Source: UBA5359 sp002410925 [NCBI: bacterium UBP13_UBA5359] (lineage in GTDB: Bacteria; UBP13; UBA5359). Taken from it: 64,000 nucleotides of DNA. Position numbers and translations under genes: made by a program. The notes under the pieces are model-generated. The model saw nothing but the letters and a program-made list of their open reading frames with translations, did not search any database and was not told the DNA's origin. Below, piece by piece: positions 34,378 to 44,124 of this stretch (position 1 is its first letter; every line of letters starts with the position of its first letter). The stretch is from NCBI GenBank assembly GCA_002410925.1, contig DHPR01000012.1, positions 188,381-252,380 on the forward strand, in the 5' to 3' direction.

Positions 34378-35064
34378 TTGAGGCAATTGAAACATGCCAA
34401 CTTATATGAACAAATTGCAGATGAGATCCGCAATTATATCATCCAGAATCAGATCAAGCCCGGAGAGCGGCTGCCTACAGAACGAGAGCTAGCGCAGATG
34501 CTAGGTGTGAGTAGAACCTCTGTGCGGGAGGGGATCAGGCTTTTGGAGACATTTCAATTTCTTGAGGTCAGGTCCAAGCGTGGGATCACAGTGAAGAAGC
34601 TGGAGCTGAGTCCTCTTATAGAGCAGATTTCCCATCGTATTCTTCTTGAGAAAAACAGGTTTAGAGATTTAGTTGAGACCAGGCGCTGTATTGAGCTGGA
34701 AATGGTGAAGTTGGCAGCTTGTCGCGCTACAGAAGAAGATCTTGAGAAACTAGAGCAAATCATATTGCTGATGGAACAGAAAGCAGCAAAGGGTGAAAAC
34801 TTCAAGGAGGAAGATTTGCGCTTTCATAGAATTATCTTTGCTGCTGCAAAAAATAGCGTCTTACATGGCTTTCAAACAGCTCTAGTGGAGTTTTTCAATG
34901 CTATCCAAGAGAAGAAGAGGCCTGTTGAACTGAAAAGTAAGACTCTAAGAGAACATAAATTGATCTATCAGGCTATCCACGCGCACGATCCCCAGGCTGC
35001 ATATGAGGTAATGGTCAAGCACTTGGAACCATACGATAGCTATCTAGAGGAGAAGGATAGATGA
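34378..35064 (+). CDS. FadR-subfamily GntR regulator
   Basis: The 228-residue product has an N-terminal winged helix (LYEQIADEIRNYIIQNQIKP; PTERELAQMLGVSRTSVREG) and a C-terminal all-helical FCD effector domain (~75-220), with metal/ligand residues in DLRFHRIIFAAAKN and EHKLIYQAIHAHDP. The start is TTG with GGAGG 8 nt upstream. Its stop overlaps the next ATG in ATGA. FCD regulators typically sense sugar acids or keto-acids, in keeping with control of the neighbouring aldolase. Confidence 0.88.
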   Translation: MRQLKHANLYEQIADEIRNYIIQNQIKPGERLPTERELAQMLGVSRTSVREGIRLLETFQFLEVRSKRGITVKKLELSPLIEQISHRILLEKNRFRDLVETRRCIELEMVKLAACRATEEDLEKLEQIILLMEQKAAKGENFKEEDLRFHRIIFAAAKNSVLHGFQTALVEFFNAIQEKKRPVELKSKTLREHKLIYQAIHAHDPQAAYEVMVKHLEPYDSYLEEKDR

Positions 35065-35486
35065 GAGCGTATTTGCATCGAGACTTTCATGGAGCGTTAA
35101 GTATTGGTTTTCAGTATGTAAAAGAAAGATACGGTCTTGAAGCTCTTTATGAATATTGGCGCAGGATAGCTATCAATTGTTATGAACCATTAATAGATAA
35201 GCTTAGCAATCAAGGTTTAGAGGCTCTAGAAGAGCATTGGGGAAGAGTTTTTGGCCTTGAAGGTGGAGAGTATAAGTTATTCTACAGAGGAGATACATTA
35301 ATTTTGGAAGTAGGCAGATGTCCTGCAATTGCACATCTGCAAAGAAAGGGATTTCCTATTGCAGAGGACTTTTGTGAGCATACTGTATTTATCAATAGAG
35401 AGCTTTGCAGGCAGGCTGGATTTGAAACTCACTGTACTTTTGAACAAGCCAAGGGTATATGTAGACAAGAGTTTTGGGCGATATAG
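35061..35486 (+). CDS. Cys/His-rich protein, ATC-hydrolase-like family, copy B
   Basis: The 141-residue product is clearly paralogous to 33027-33467. The helices align (YGLEALYEYWRRIAINCYEP; QGLEALEEHWGRVFGLEGG), and so does the C-terminal cluster, VGRCPAIAHLQRKG, DFCEHTVFINRELCRQAGF and GICRQEF. It is translationally coupled to the FadR gene through ATGA. The two copies bracket the aldolase and regulator genes, a layout that suggests they act on the same compound or form a hetero-oligomer. No assigned function. Confidence 0.62.
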   Translation: MRAYLHRDFHGALSIGFQYVKERYGLEALYEYWRRIAINCYEPLIDKLSNQGLEALEEHWGRVFGLEGGEYKLFYRGDTLILEVGRCPAIAHLQRKGFPIAEDFCEHTVFINRELCRQAGFETHCTFEQAKGICRQEFWAI

Positions 35487-36131
35487 GCTTAAACTACATG
35501 TTTATAGTATTTGAAAAAGTGGCATTTGAAAAAGTAAATATGCGTTTGCATGAGTAAATGCATCCCAAGTTTGGTTTATGCCGGCAATATAGCAAAACTA
35601 GGGAATTTGGGCTTGCAAAAAACAATTTTTCCGATAACGGCTCCTCGGGCAGTGTTGCCGGCAGTAGCTTGTTCCCTGCTCCCTGCTCTCTTCGGTGCCG
35701 TCGATATCTCCATCGTTATCGGCATCTGTATTGTTCCTGGCCACATAAATGGCCGGACTATGGGTGACTTCTCCAGGGGATTGACGCCCTATATGCAAAA
35801 TATAAACTACTGGCCTCATTTCATTAGATACGGTCATTTAGCATAGTCAATTTGCGAGCAAACGGTCATATCATCTGAGCAGTTTCAGGCCGTTCTTGGA
35901 TGGCACAAACAGTTGGCGGCGCTGATAGAATGCTTTGTCAGCGGATTTTTTCGGTCAAAGTGACAGAGAAAATTATCCGCCGTTTTTTGGGGTTTTTGCT
36001 TGGCGAAATACACTATAATTAAGAGTGGCCTGCCCATGTCATTGCAGGCATGGCACCTCTATGATTGCATCCCCAAACCGTACCAGCATGGCATCATATT
36101 TTGATATAAACCTATGGTATAACGCTGTCTC
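35487..36131. other. Gene-poor stretch with relics
   Basis: These 645 nt lie between the plus-strand islet and the minus-strand sialidase gene. On the minus strand near 35837-35598 a short frame holds PAIYVARNNTDADNDGDIDG, a lone calcium-binding repeat like those of the FG-GAP protein at 27681; it has no propeller around it and is judged a relic. On the plus strand 35900-36022 is a 40-codon ATG frame (ending FLGFLLGEIHYN) without a ribosome-binding site; it is probably a remnant too. Nothing else is recognisable. Confidence 0.4.
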
Positions 36132-37244
36132 TTAGAGCGTTACCTGCAACCTATGTAGAAGGATGCGGCCCTGTCCGTCCTCTATGCTCCAATGCGTCAA
36201 TAAAAATTCAGATTCCGATAATCGCAACAGGGATGGTTGTCCAAATTTTAGAGTCTTAAATACTGATGAAAGTCTTCCTGCTACATCCGAGCTATCGCCA
36301 CCCCATACCTTTTTTTCATATATTACCTGCCATTTCTCGTAGCTCAGATCTACCAATCTCACAAAAAGGCCGGTATCTGCTTCTCCACGATGGGCATGGA
36401 CTGTAAGTAATTGACTGCCGCCAAGCCAAATCAGGTTTGATGCCTGTGCTTCAATATGAGTATCGATGGGCTGCGACCATGTATATCCATTGTCATGGGA
36501 AATGGTGAAGTGGTTGTTTAGGCTGATCCCCTTGTATTGATTATATGCCCAGGCAAGTGCAACTATATTGCCATCACTCATCTCGCAAAGCCTTGATTCA
36601 AACGGCGTAACGGATCTATCTATGGTTTCAAAGAATGAAACGCTGTCGTCCCAACTACGGCCTCCATCTGCGCTTCGCAAGAGTATGCCGAGTTGCCCGG
36701 ATGGCAGCGTTCCATCCCACATTGAGAATAATCCGCCCGATGCAAGTAAATCTCCGTTTTTCAACTGTATACATGGCCCGGATACTTCTATAAGCTCTGC
36801 GCGCGTCCGGGGTACCACGCCAGGTACGCTCCATGTTCTTCCGTCATCATTAGAGAACGATGTTATTATGTCTCCAGATAAAATACCGTTTGTTTCTGGA
36901 TTACCAATTGCATATTCAGGATTGATTCTATAGAATATGTATCCCATAGCAATTATTTTCCCATCGTTGAGCACCGTAGGTTTTAGAAATATTGATACGG
37001 GAGAATCAAATGCATCTCTACTGCATAACGGCCCCTGCAACTGCCAGGTCTTTCCATTGTCTATTGAACGGGAAATATATGTAGTAAGATCAACAGATTC
37101 AAATGCTTCTCCTATAGCAAAAAGTGCTATTAACTCCTTGTTTTGCAGTTGCTCTATTCCCGGAAAATAACCATGGCGGCTACGAAGATGTTGTATTGGA
37201 TTATCAAAGACTATACTTCTATTTAGAACATCTATTTTAGGCAT
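36132..37244 (-). CDS. Sialidase-fold (BNR/Asp-box) protein, cytoplasmic
   Basis: The 370-residue product without a signal peptide has Asp boxes SIDNGKTW, SNDDGRTW, SADGGRSW and SHDNGYTW, giving a propeller of the sialidase type. The Arg-rich opening (HLRSRHGYFPGIEQLQNKEL) and GPCIQLKNGDLLASGG resemble the paralogues at 31525 and 37339. It lies 94 bp after the 37339-38478 gene on the same strand, probably in the same transcript. No strong ribosome-binding site precedes the ATG. The function may be glycosidase or merely sugar-binding. Confidence 0.75.
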   Translation of the reverse strand: MPKIDVLNRSIVFDNPIQHLRSRHGYFPGIEQLQNKELIALFAIGEAFESVDLTTYISRSIDNGKTWQLQGPLCSRDAFDSPVSIFLKPTVLNDGKIIAMGYIFYRINPEYAIGNPETNGILSGDIITSFSNDDGRTWSVPGVVPRTRAELIEVSGPCIQLKNGDLLASGGLFSMWDGTLPSGQLGILLRSADGGRSWDDSVSFFETIDRSVTPFESRLCEMSDGNIVALAWAYNQYKGISLNNHFTISHDNGYTWSQPIDTHIEAQASNLIWLGGSQLLTVHAHRGEADTGLFVRLVDLSYEKWQVIYEKKVWGGDSSDVAGRLSSVFKTLKFGQPSLLRLSESEFLLTHWSIEDGQGRILLHRLQVTL

Positions 37245-37338
37245 TTCGATTCACCAATCATATCGTCGAATTAATCCCCACTGCTGTAAAATTCCGGTAG
37301 CAGAGAGCCTTTTCATATGAGAACAGGTAAGCTGTGTT

Positions 37339-38478
37339 TTAGTCGCCATACAGCCATTGCAGCTCAATTCGTCGGATACACATATCCTGCAGAACACAAA
37401 CATCTTTGCCGCCGCCGCAACAGTAGGCCAGCAGCACCGCATCTTCTACAAAATGTATTGTCGTGTAGCAGAATCCGCGCTCTGGGTCTGTTTCAATAAG
37501 CTTGCCATGCGCCCATGTGGCACCTTCATCCTCGCTTATGGCGGCTACCAGCGGTGTTCTGCCCCAGGTAGGTACATCCATTCGCAAGGATGCCGGCGCC
37601 AGCTTTCCGCTCCAGTCGTTCCAGACTGCCAGCAGGTGCCCGGTAGAGGGCATGCGTTTGATGCTGAGTGGCGAGCAAGGAGATATGAATCCCGATGGAG
37701 ACGGTGGAGTCCAGGTATCTCCGCCATCACTGGAATACAGCTCATACTGGCACCCATTACTGGTACGGCAGTATGCATAGAGTTGCCCATTCTTCAATTC
37801 CACTACGCCCGGCTCCTGCAGACCGGAATCGCTACGTACCGGCATAGCCCACCAATCACGTGATTCCCGCCACGTGACTCCGCCATCATCCGAGATGAAG
37901 AAGATGGCTATGCCACGCCCATCCACGGCCAAGTATGGGTTCTGTTTACACTCGGCAAGAGGTAACTTGCTACGGTGATAGGCTGCCGGAATTACCAGCC
38001 GCCCGCCGGATAGTTGAATAACACGATCATTATTTACAACAAAATATCCCGGCGCAGGGATACATAACCGGGGCTGGCTCCAGGAACCTCCTTCGTCATC
38101 AGAGGTCCGCATCCAAAGGTTGCAATCTGAGAGGCTGTTCTTTTTTAAATACCATAGGCCTATGCGCCCGTCCTGTAATCGCAAGAGTGATACGCTCATG
38201 ACATTACAGCCGCCATCATTCTTCACTAATACCTCATCATCCGTCCAGGTGTGCCCCCCATCCGAAGAGTATCGAGCGCAGATGTGTGCTGGAGCTGTAT
38301 CATCCCAATTATCTCCATCATAATAATGGGTATATGCAAAGAGGATTCGCTCATCGGCCAGTGCAACAAATGAGCCCTCCGAATTACGCGGATTGTTTTT
38401 TCTATGCATAAACGACAGAACGATTCCATTGTCCCCTTTATTGTTAATGTTGCACTGTGCCGCTTGATCCATCGCCAT
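37339..38478 (-). CDS. Sialidase-fold (BNR/Asp-box) protein, cytoplasmic
   Basis: The 379-residue product lacks a signal peptide. It contains Asp boxes SSDGGHTW, SDDEGGSW, SDDGGVTW, SSDGGDTW and SEDEGATW and the family opening RNSEGSFVALADERILFAYT. The segment SGLQEPGVVELKNGQLYAY (~225) holds the Glu expected in the catalytic strand of exo-sialidases. AAGGAT lies 7 nt before the ATG. It is the intact homologue of the truncated copy at 32606. Confidence 0.8.
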   Translation of the reverse strand: MAMDQAAQCNINNKGDNGIVLSFMHRKNNPRNSEGSFVALADERILFAYTHYYDGDNWDDTAPAHICARYSSDGGHTWTDDEVLVKNDGGCNVMSVSLLRLQDGRIGLWYLKKNSLSDCNLWMRTSDDEGGSWSQPRLCIPAPGYFVVNNDRVIQLSGGRLVIPAAYHRSKLPLAECKQNPYLAVDGRGIAIFFISDDGGVTWRESRDWWAMPVRSDSGLQEPGVVELKNGQLYAYCRTSNGCQYELYSSDGGDTWTPPSPSGFISPCSPLSIKRMPSTGHLLAVWNDWSGKLAPASLRMDVPTWGRTPLVAAISEDEGATWAHGKLIETDPERGFCYTTIHFVEDAVLLAYCCGGGKDVCVLQDMCIRRIELQWLYGD

Positions 38479-38528
38479 TATCTTTATCCTTTCCGTAACC
38501 TTTTATGGAATATTAAATATCCCTGATC

Positions 38529-40679
38529 TTATCTTTGCTGTCCAATCTCTGCTGCGGCAAATTCTTTGATGGATGGTATAATAAACTCCACGCTCTGGTT
38601 TGTAATTGTGCCGGAGAGTTTTTGGGGGACGCTGCCAGGCTGGTAAAGCTCCAGACCTGCACGTTTGATACTTTTGTCCAGAGCGACTCTTACTTTGGTG
38701 TTTTGCACCGGCCGGCCGCTGTGGTTGAGGAAATAGAGCAGCGTGCCGCCGCCTTTTGCTTTACGGCGCATGGCTACTTCCATTGCAGGAGCAGTCTTTA
38801 CTTCCAGCAGACGGTCTTTGCTCAGAGCCTCCTGCATGATGGTTCCAAAGAGTTTCATGCACCAGGCTTCGCGAGAGGTTTTATTCACCGGCTCTTCCAG
38901 AGAATCCGTAACCTCTCCCTGAAAAAGTGTGACGTCATTTGGGCCGATGTAATATACTTTGCCCTTGCCGTAATTATTTACAGTTATGGCCGATGCTCCA
39001 TCTTCATAGGCTGCCAGCGTTAAGGCGCCCTTTCCCGGAAGGATTGCTGCGCTCACGGGCTTGGGCAGCCTCTCTGAGAAGAATAGATCATAGCCATTGA
39101 ATTTCATCTCCTTGCACTTTGCCTTCAACCATTCCGGGTGGCGATTTGCCATGCGGTAGAAAAGGGTGGCATCGTTACAGTCAGCCGCTATGGATAATCC
39201 TCTTAGTTCTTTGGGGAGGATTTTGCTGCTTAGCTTTAACGTTGTATGCTCTTTGGCCTGCACGGGTTTGCCTTGAGTAAGACTTAAGAGCGCCGGATTG
39301 GAATGGGGTTTGCCGTATTCATTATAGAAGGCGGTCTCTCCAGTAATAATAAGCGTGCCACCGTTCTTTACATACCCGGCAAAAGAATCCGCCTCATATT
39401 TGCTCATACATTTAACGTCCGGCAGTACTATTACAGAGTAGCCTTTCAACTTCTCCGGCAGGCTGCTCTCTTGGCAGAAGGGCACGGAGATTATATCCGC
39501 TGGTACCTGCATGTGGGAGAGGGCGTAATAGGTGTACTCCGTCTGGAAGGATGCGCCGTAAAGCCCGGTCATTCTGCTCCAGGGGCCCCACATATCCTTC
39601 ATGCGGAAGGTGTTTTCAGAGAAATAGATACCCACCTGGCTGACGGGATGCGTATCCTGCCACAGATGCTTGTTCTCCCTGGCAAAATCGAGCGCCCTTC
39701 CCAGAGCTTCAATATTTTCCGTCCTCTTTTGCGAGAATGCAGCCATAACGAACACAGTTAAATTTGATGCGCCATTCATCAGATATTCGAACGGCTGCCG
39801 GTAGACATCATCCGGGTTCAGGTCCATATAGCCTTCAGCCGGCCAGCCGGTATCGCGATGTGAATCATAAAACTGGATCACCCCGCCCAAGGAGCGCGCA
39901 TCCATAGCCGCTCTATGCCATCGAATCATGAACCCCGACCATTGCAGCGGTCTTCTAAAAGCTTGAAAATAAGGATCGGTTATTAGCCGGCAAGAAGCAG
40001 GGAAACTCTTGAAGCGGTTGATGTCAACACCCATCTGTGATCCGGACTCATACGTGGTGGGCGTCAAACAGATCATTAAACTTTTGCTGGGAAACGCTGT
40101 CCTATACCCTTCTACAATGTTTGCCAGCCTGTCCGTAAAGACTTTTTGCCTGAACCACACGGTGTTACGCCAGCCATTGGAATCATTAAGACGATCCCGG
40201 CTGAGCGTTGGCCAGCAGCCGAACTGCTTGTAATATTCGTTCCGCAGATCTATATCTTTCTCTAACTCCGGTATACTTTGCAGCTTCCAATCGCCGTAGC
40301 CCCAGCTAGGTTCATCTATTTCAAAAGCACTTACTCCGCTCAAATATTCAGAACCGATATTCTGTGTACACCATGCCTTCAACTGTTCAGATATCTTTTC
40401 CGGCGCCGAGGTAGCCCAAAAATTCTTCCACGGCATCCAGCCGCAAACTACGGGAAGCTTGTTTTCTTTATAGGCCATTCCCTCACCCTTGGCAACGTAA
40501 TTATGATGCATCGTAGCCTCTTCTATCCCATATTTTTTACAAAATTCCAGGCACTGAGGAGTATACTCGGCATTAGGATAGAGATAGACGCTGATAAATT
40601 TCTCTGCTGCTATGGCACCCGATATCAGATTATGCAGCAACAGCAACATAAAAATTAAGCTTATTTTTGCGCCTCTCAT
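38529..40679 (-). CDS. Secreted GH42-like glycosidase with glutaminase-like trimerisation domain
   Basis: The 716-residue product has a signal peptide (SLIFMLLLLHNLISGAIAA). A TIM barrel (~25-330) contains a Glu in GVSAFEIDEPSWGYGDW that is the best acid/base candidate. A flavodoxin-like domain typical of beta-galactosidase middle domains follows at ~410-560 (YSVIVLPDVKCMSKYEADSF; NGGTLIITGETAFYNEYG). The C-terminal ~90 residues are a beta domain. Family assignment is at the GH42-clan level only. ATG 40679 overlaps the upstream stop (ATGA) and GGAGG lies 9 nt upstream. It is the last gene of the 43296-38529 operon. Confidence 0.72.
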   Translation of the reverse strand: MRGAKISLIFMLLLLHNLISGAIAAEKFISVYLYPNAEYTPQCLEFCKKYGIEEATMHHNYVAKGEGMAYKENKLPVVCGWMPWKNFWATSAPEKISEQLKAWCTQNIGSEYLSGVSAFEIDEPSWGYGDWKLQSIPELEKDIDLRNEYYKQFGCWPTLSRDRLNDSNGWRNTVWFRQKVFTDRLANIVEGYRTAFPSKSLMICLTPTTYESGSQMGVDINRFKSFPASCRLITDPYFQAFRRPLQWSGFMIRWHRAAMDARSLGGVIQFYDSHRDTGWPAEGYMDLNPDDVYRQPFEYLMNGASNLTVFVMAAFSQKRTENIEALGRALDFARENKHLWQDTHPVSQVGIYFSENTFRMKDMWGPWSRMTGLYGASFQTEYTYYALSHMQVPADIISVPFCQESSLPEKLKGYSVIVLPDVKCMSKYEADSFAGYVKNGGTLIITGETAFYNEYGKPHSNPALLSLTQGKPVQAKEHTTLKLSSKILPKELRGLSIAADCNDATLFYRMANRHPEWLKAKCKEMKFNGYDLFFSERLPKPVSAAILPGKGALTLAAYEDGASAITVNNYGKGKVYYIGPNDVTLFQGEVTDSLEEPVNKTSREAWCMKLFGTIMQEALSKDRLLEVKTAPAMEVAMRRKAKGGGTLLYFLNHSGRPVQNTKVRVALDKSIKRAGLELYQPGSVPQKLSGTITNQSVEFIIPSIKEFAAAEIGQQR

Positions 40680-42148
40680 TTAGATAGTCCTCCTGTATCA
40701 AGCTCAACCTCTTGCTGCAGCGGGCGGCAAGCGGGGTGGTAAACCGTCAACCTTATCTTGCCGTCTGCAGGCCTGGCTGTTTTTATGCGGTATACTCCGC
40801 CCTGCCCCAGCCCTTCAGTGCCGTCGCCATTAACTGTCTTTTCACTGCCGTTTATATTAATCACTACCCGGCACTTGTCAGCGGGCTTGTTCAGGTAAGG
40901 AGCTACCGCCTCGCCCAGATCCTCCAGGTATTTATCCCAACCATAAGGGCGATTCCATGGTCCCCTTATGGGGTTCAAGTAACTCCAGATCAGAATGCCG
41001 TCCACCCCGCGAGAGAAAGCTTCTCTGACAGCGATCTGAATCTCTCCCGGCTTTAGCGGCCCGGAGTTATCCCCGCAATCGTACCCCTGCAGCCAGTAAT
41101 AACAGGAAAAGCCCCTCTTTTGCGCTGTGTCGACAAATTTGCGGGCGACACTTTCATCCCCCGCCGTCAGCGGCGACGCTTTGCCCACAGCCCAGTAGAT
41201 GGCTGTTTGAATGCCGTCAAGGTGCCCAATATTCATAACGCCGTTCCAGAAATCCAACCCGTAGTAAGGGTGGATATCGGTCAAAGTGGTAACCTGGCAA
41301 GAGATTTGGGGGAAGCAGCGGCGCATAAGCTTAAAGATATCTTCAATCCGCTCCGTAACCGGCTCGCAGTAAAACTCCGCCATCTTGCTCCAGGCAGCCC
41401 GGTCGCTCTCTTGCATATATTTTGCCTTGGGCATACCGGCAGGCCAATCCACCGGTATGCTGCTTTTAGTTGCTTCTTCCAGGTTTACCGGCTTAGGCAT
41501 TGCAAGGCCGTACTTCTGCTGAAAATGCTTGCTGCAGTGCCGGCAGTAGCAGAACTCACCGGCAGTCTGGCCGGGTTCGTTCATTATCACGCCGTCCAGG
41601 CGAACGCCGTGTTTTGCCATTGTTGCTACGCATTCAAGCATGGCTTTGTTAAAGGCCTCTTTTACCTGGGGATTTCTATAGCAGTGTCTGTTATTTATTT
41701 TTCTGTCTTTCCAGTCTATTTTAAAGAGCTCCTCCTTTGTAGATAAAAAGCGTTCGTAGGATACGGGGTTCAGGCCGCTCAGCCAAAAGACTGTAAAGCC
41801 TTTATCTTTAAGCATATCGGTAACGCGTTTAGCCTCTTTGATATCGCTCTCTTTAAGTAACCCTAAAGGCAATCTCAAAGAAACCGTGTTAATCCCTCGT
41901 TTTTTTAAGGCTTGCAACTCCCTACCAGTAACCTGATCCGGGTTCATTTGCATGGCGATAACAGGTTCACGCTGCACCTTAATGGTTAATTCTCCGCCGC
42001 TCCCGGTTGCAGCATATTGAACATCTGCGCCTAACACTCCTCTTATGGTAGTGCTGTCAGCCGCCTGGGCATGACAGCTTCCGGCGCAGGCGGCAACCAG
42101 GAATAGCATTGCACATACAGCAACTTTGCTTGCAAGCGGTGGTTTCAT
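40676..42148 (-). CDS. Secreted TIM-barrel glycosidase-like protein, possible lipoprotein
   Basis: The 490-residue product has a signal sequence ending LFLVAACAGSC, where VAAC could be a lipobox. A TIM-barrel body carries GVIMNEPG (~200, Asn-Glu acid motif typical of clan GH-A) directly followed by a CxC-x2-C cluster (FCYCRHCSKHFQQKYG) seen in GH42-like families. A second acidic strand is VDGILIWSYLNP (~395). A short beta domain ends the protein. It overlaps both neighbours by 4 nt, so it is translated with them. Substrate unknown. Confidence 0.68.
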   Translation of the reverse strand: MKPPLASKVAVCAMLFLVAACAGSCHAQAADSTTIRGVLGADVQYAATGSGGELTIKVQREPVIAMQMNPDQVTGRELQALKKRGINTVSLRLPLGLLKESDIKEAKRVTDMLKDKGFTVFWLSGLNPVSYERFLSTKEELFKIDWKDRKINNRHCYRNPQVKEAFNKAMLECVATMAKHGVRLDGVIMNEPGQTAGEFCYCRHCSKHFQQKYGLAMPKPVNLEEATKSSIPVDWPAGMPKAKYMQESDRAAWSKMAEFYCEPVTERIEDIFKLMRRCFPQISCQVTTLTDIHPYYGLDFWNGVMNIGHLDGIQTAIYWAVGKASPLTAGDESVARKFVDTAQKRGFSCYYWLQGYDCGDNSGPLKPGEIQIAVREAFSRGVDGILIWSYLNPIRGPWNRPYGWDKYLEDLGEAVAPYLNKPADKCRVVININGSEKTVNGDGTEGLGQGGVYRIKTARPADGKIRLTVYHPACRPLQQEVELDTGGLSK

Positions 42149-43296
42149 GGGATAGCAATCTCCTTCTCTTGCGAAAGTCCGGTTTTGCTCAAGCTCTTAT
42201 CCAGCGCCAGCACGCGGTAGTAATAAGTGACCCCTTTTCCCAATAACACCTTGCCATCCTCATTCTTTGCCGGGTCCAGATAAGAAGTCTGATCTCCCTT
42301 TACCCTGGCAATAAACTGCGTAGCCCGGCCCAGCATCTTCCCGGATTCAGTAAAACGGTAAATCCTGTACTCCGCTGCAGAAGAAGAAGGCTTCCAGGTT
42401 AGCATAACGCCGTTTTCATCGGCAGCGGCCTTGATATCCGTAGCGGGCTCTATGGCGAGGAGCTCATAAGTAAAAGGATACTCAAAGTTCTGCCAGCTTC
42501 CGCTCTCTCCCTTTATCTGGACTATAAGCTTGTAGCTGAGTTTTCCCAGGTTATATACGGGCAGCGTCAAAGTGCCTAGATAAAAGGTGTTGTCATCGCC
42601 ATAGCTGGTCTTGGCTTTTATAATGCCGGAGGGCCCGCTGAGCATAGCCCTGATATTCGCAGGCTCAACCTTGCCGGAGAGCTGGATCTCCAGAATCTCC
42701 GGCAACCCATCCATTGACTTCTCCTGCCCCTTGCTTATCTCCACCGGATAATAGGTGGTGAAATTAAAATCACAGCTGCCCCATCGGGCGCCATTGATGG
42801 TAAAGTCACCATCGGGGTATAAATCGCCTCCATATTGGTACCAGTAGTAGTAGCATTTTTCAGGGGCCAGGGGAACGGAGAACTCAAAATAATACGGCGT
42901 GCCGGGCTTTGTATTTACATTCATGGGAAAATAAAAGTTATCTGCAAAGGCCGGCTTCTTTTCATCGGTAATGAAGAGCAGCGGCTGCGAATTTTTGGTG
43001 GCTGCATAGTTTTCTTTGCACTCCCAGAGCCTGATCTCCAGGTTCGCATCGCCGGTATATGCGCCATCATCTTTCCTTCTGTAAACCACCGCTCTAAGAA
43101 TACTCAACTTATCTTTAGAAGGGGTAAAACTCTGGCCAACAACTCCTTCGCCAAACAGCCATTTAGGGTCATTTGAGAAGCAGTTGCCCTGATCCTGATA
43201 GTGGGCAATCACCTTGTTTGGCACCACATCTGCCCCGGCCTGGCTGGCCGCAGCAATACCGATCAAACATAGAACAACCGTCATCCATTTTTTCAT
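42145..43296 (-). CDS. Secreted beta-sandwich protein with C-terminal fibronectin type III domain
   Basis: The 383-residue product has a signal peptide (MTVVLCLIGIAAASQAGA). Residues ~25-190 look like a lectin-like jelly roll rich in aromatic residues (PEKCYYYWYQYGGDLYPDGD). Residues ~190-285 form a second sandwich and ~290-380 an FN3 domain (DENGVMLTWKPSSSAAEYRI). No catalytic motif is visible, so it is probably a glycan-binding or adaptor protein. GGAGG lies 6 nt before ATG 43296. Its stop overlaps the next start as ATGA. Confidence 0.65.
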   Translation of the reverse strand: MKKWMTVVLCLIGIAAASQAGADVVPNKVIAHYQDQGNCFSNDPKWLFGEGVVGQSFTPSKDKLSILRAVVYRRKDDGAYTGDANLEIRLWECKENYAATKNSQPLLFITDEKKPAFADNFYFPMNVNTKPGTPYYFEFSVPLAPEKCYYYWYQYGGDLYPDGDFTINGARWGSCDFNFTTYYPVEISKGQEKSMDGLPEILEIQLSGKVEPANIRAMLSGPSGIIKAKTSYGDDNTFYLGTLTLPVYNLGKLSYKLIVQIKGESGSWQNFEYPFTYELLAIEPATDIKAAADENGVMLTWKPSSSAAEYRIYRFTESGKMLGRATQFIARVKGDQTSYLDPAKNEDGKVLLGKGVTYYYRVLALDKSLSKTGLSQEKEIAIP

Positions 43297-43376
43297 TTCA
43301 TACCTCCATTTTGTTAGACTCTATTGAAACAACTGGAATTGACTTCATAAAGCTCCTGTTAAATCCACACACCGAA

Positions 43377-44048
43377 TCACCAATTTTCAACCACTGCGCC
43401 ATCCATCACGCAGTATTGCACATTCATTGATCTCAGTTCCGTAGTGCCTATAACGGCAACATGCCCATCGGCAAAGAAAGCGTTGGCTTTACCATTATGG
43501 CGCAGATGAAAAAATCTCTGGGTACTTATCCAACCGTATATGTAATAACATTGGGGCGAACCCTGGGACGAACTGCTTACTGAATCCGCCAGCACTATCT
43601 GCCAGGCAGGGCCTTTGGCTGTATAAGGCACCCCGCCTACCCCTTTATAATCATCGCCCCAGAGCCGTTGCGCCCAGCCATGCTCATACACCCATAAGCC
43701 ATATACCGCTGAGTAGCTACCACTGAATTTCGCCGGGGCGCAGCTTGGGCAGACTAAACAGGCCGGGTCGCCAAGGTATTTACCTTCTACCAAACGCTGC
43801 GCCCAGGTCTTTCCCATTGCGTTTGAATACGCCGACGGAGTCCAACCATCATTGTCTTCCGCATAAAGCATCAAGGCCATGCCGCACTGCTTCAAATTAT
43901 TGGTGCACGCCGTCTGCCGCGCCTTTTCTCTGGCCTGGGAGAAGACAGGAAAAAGAATAGCAGTAAGGATTGCAATTATAGCAATAACAACGAGTAATTC
44001 TATAAGAGTAAAGCCCTTCTCCTGTTTTCCAATATAATGCTTCCTCAT
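43377..44048 (-). CDS. Pseudopilin-like protein, prepilin N-terminus and H-X9-DG C-terminus
   Basis: The 223-residue product has the prepilin signal [21 protein letters not shown] (~10-30), then [19 protein letters not shown] and [13 protein letters not shown]9-DG is intact: the His of LRHNG is followed by nine residues and DGHVAV. AGGAGG lies 7 nt before the ATG. It is placed between the GntR/LacI regulator (44125) and three secreted proteins and is the structural counterpart of 3108-3767. A pair of cysteines in CLVCPSC is particular to this copy. Confidence 0.85.
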   Translation of the reverse strand: MRKHYIGKQEKGFTLIELLVVIAIIAILTAILFPVFSQAREKARQTACTNNLKQCGMALMLYAEDNDGWTPSAYSNAMGKTWAQRLVEGKYLGDPACLVCPSCAPAKFSGSYSAVYGLWVYEHGWAQRLWGDDYKGVGGVPYTAKGPAWQIVLADSVSSSSQGSPQCYYIYGWISTQRFFHLRHNGKANAFFADGHVAVIGTTELRSMNVQYCVMDGAVVENW

Positions 44049-44124
44049 AAGCCACGCCTCCTAAAAGTCATCTCTCTTTCGTAAGGCTGCCGCTCATATC
44101 TATTCATCAGCCGAATTTTCCTCC

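Noticed and set aside
35598-35837. A minus-strand frame with a DADNDGDIDG motif as a possible dockerin or FG-GAP gene
   Set aside because: Only a single calcium-binding repeat is present, with no partner repeat, signal peptide or propeller strands; treated as a relic.
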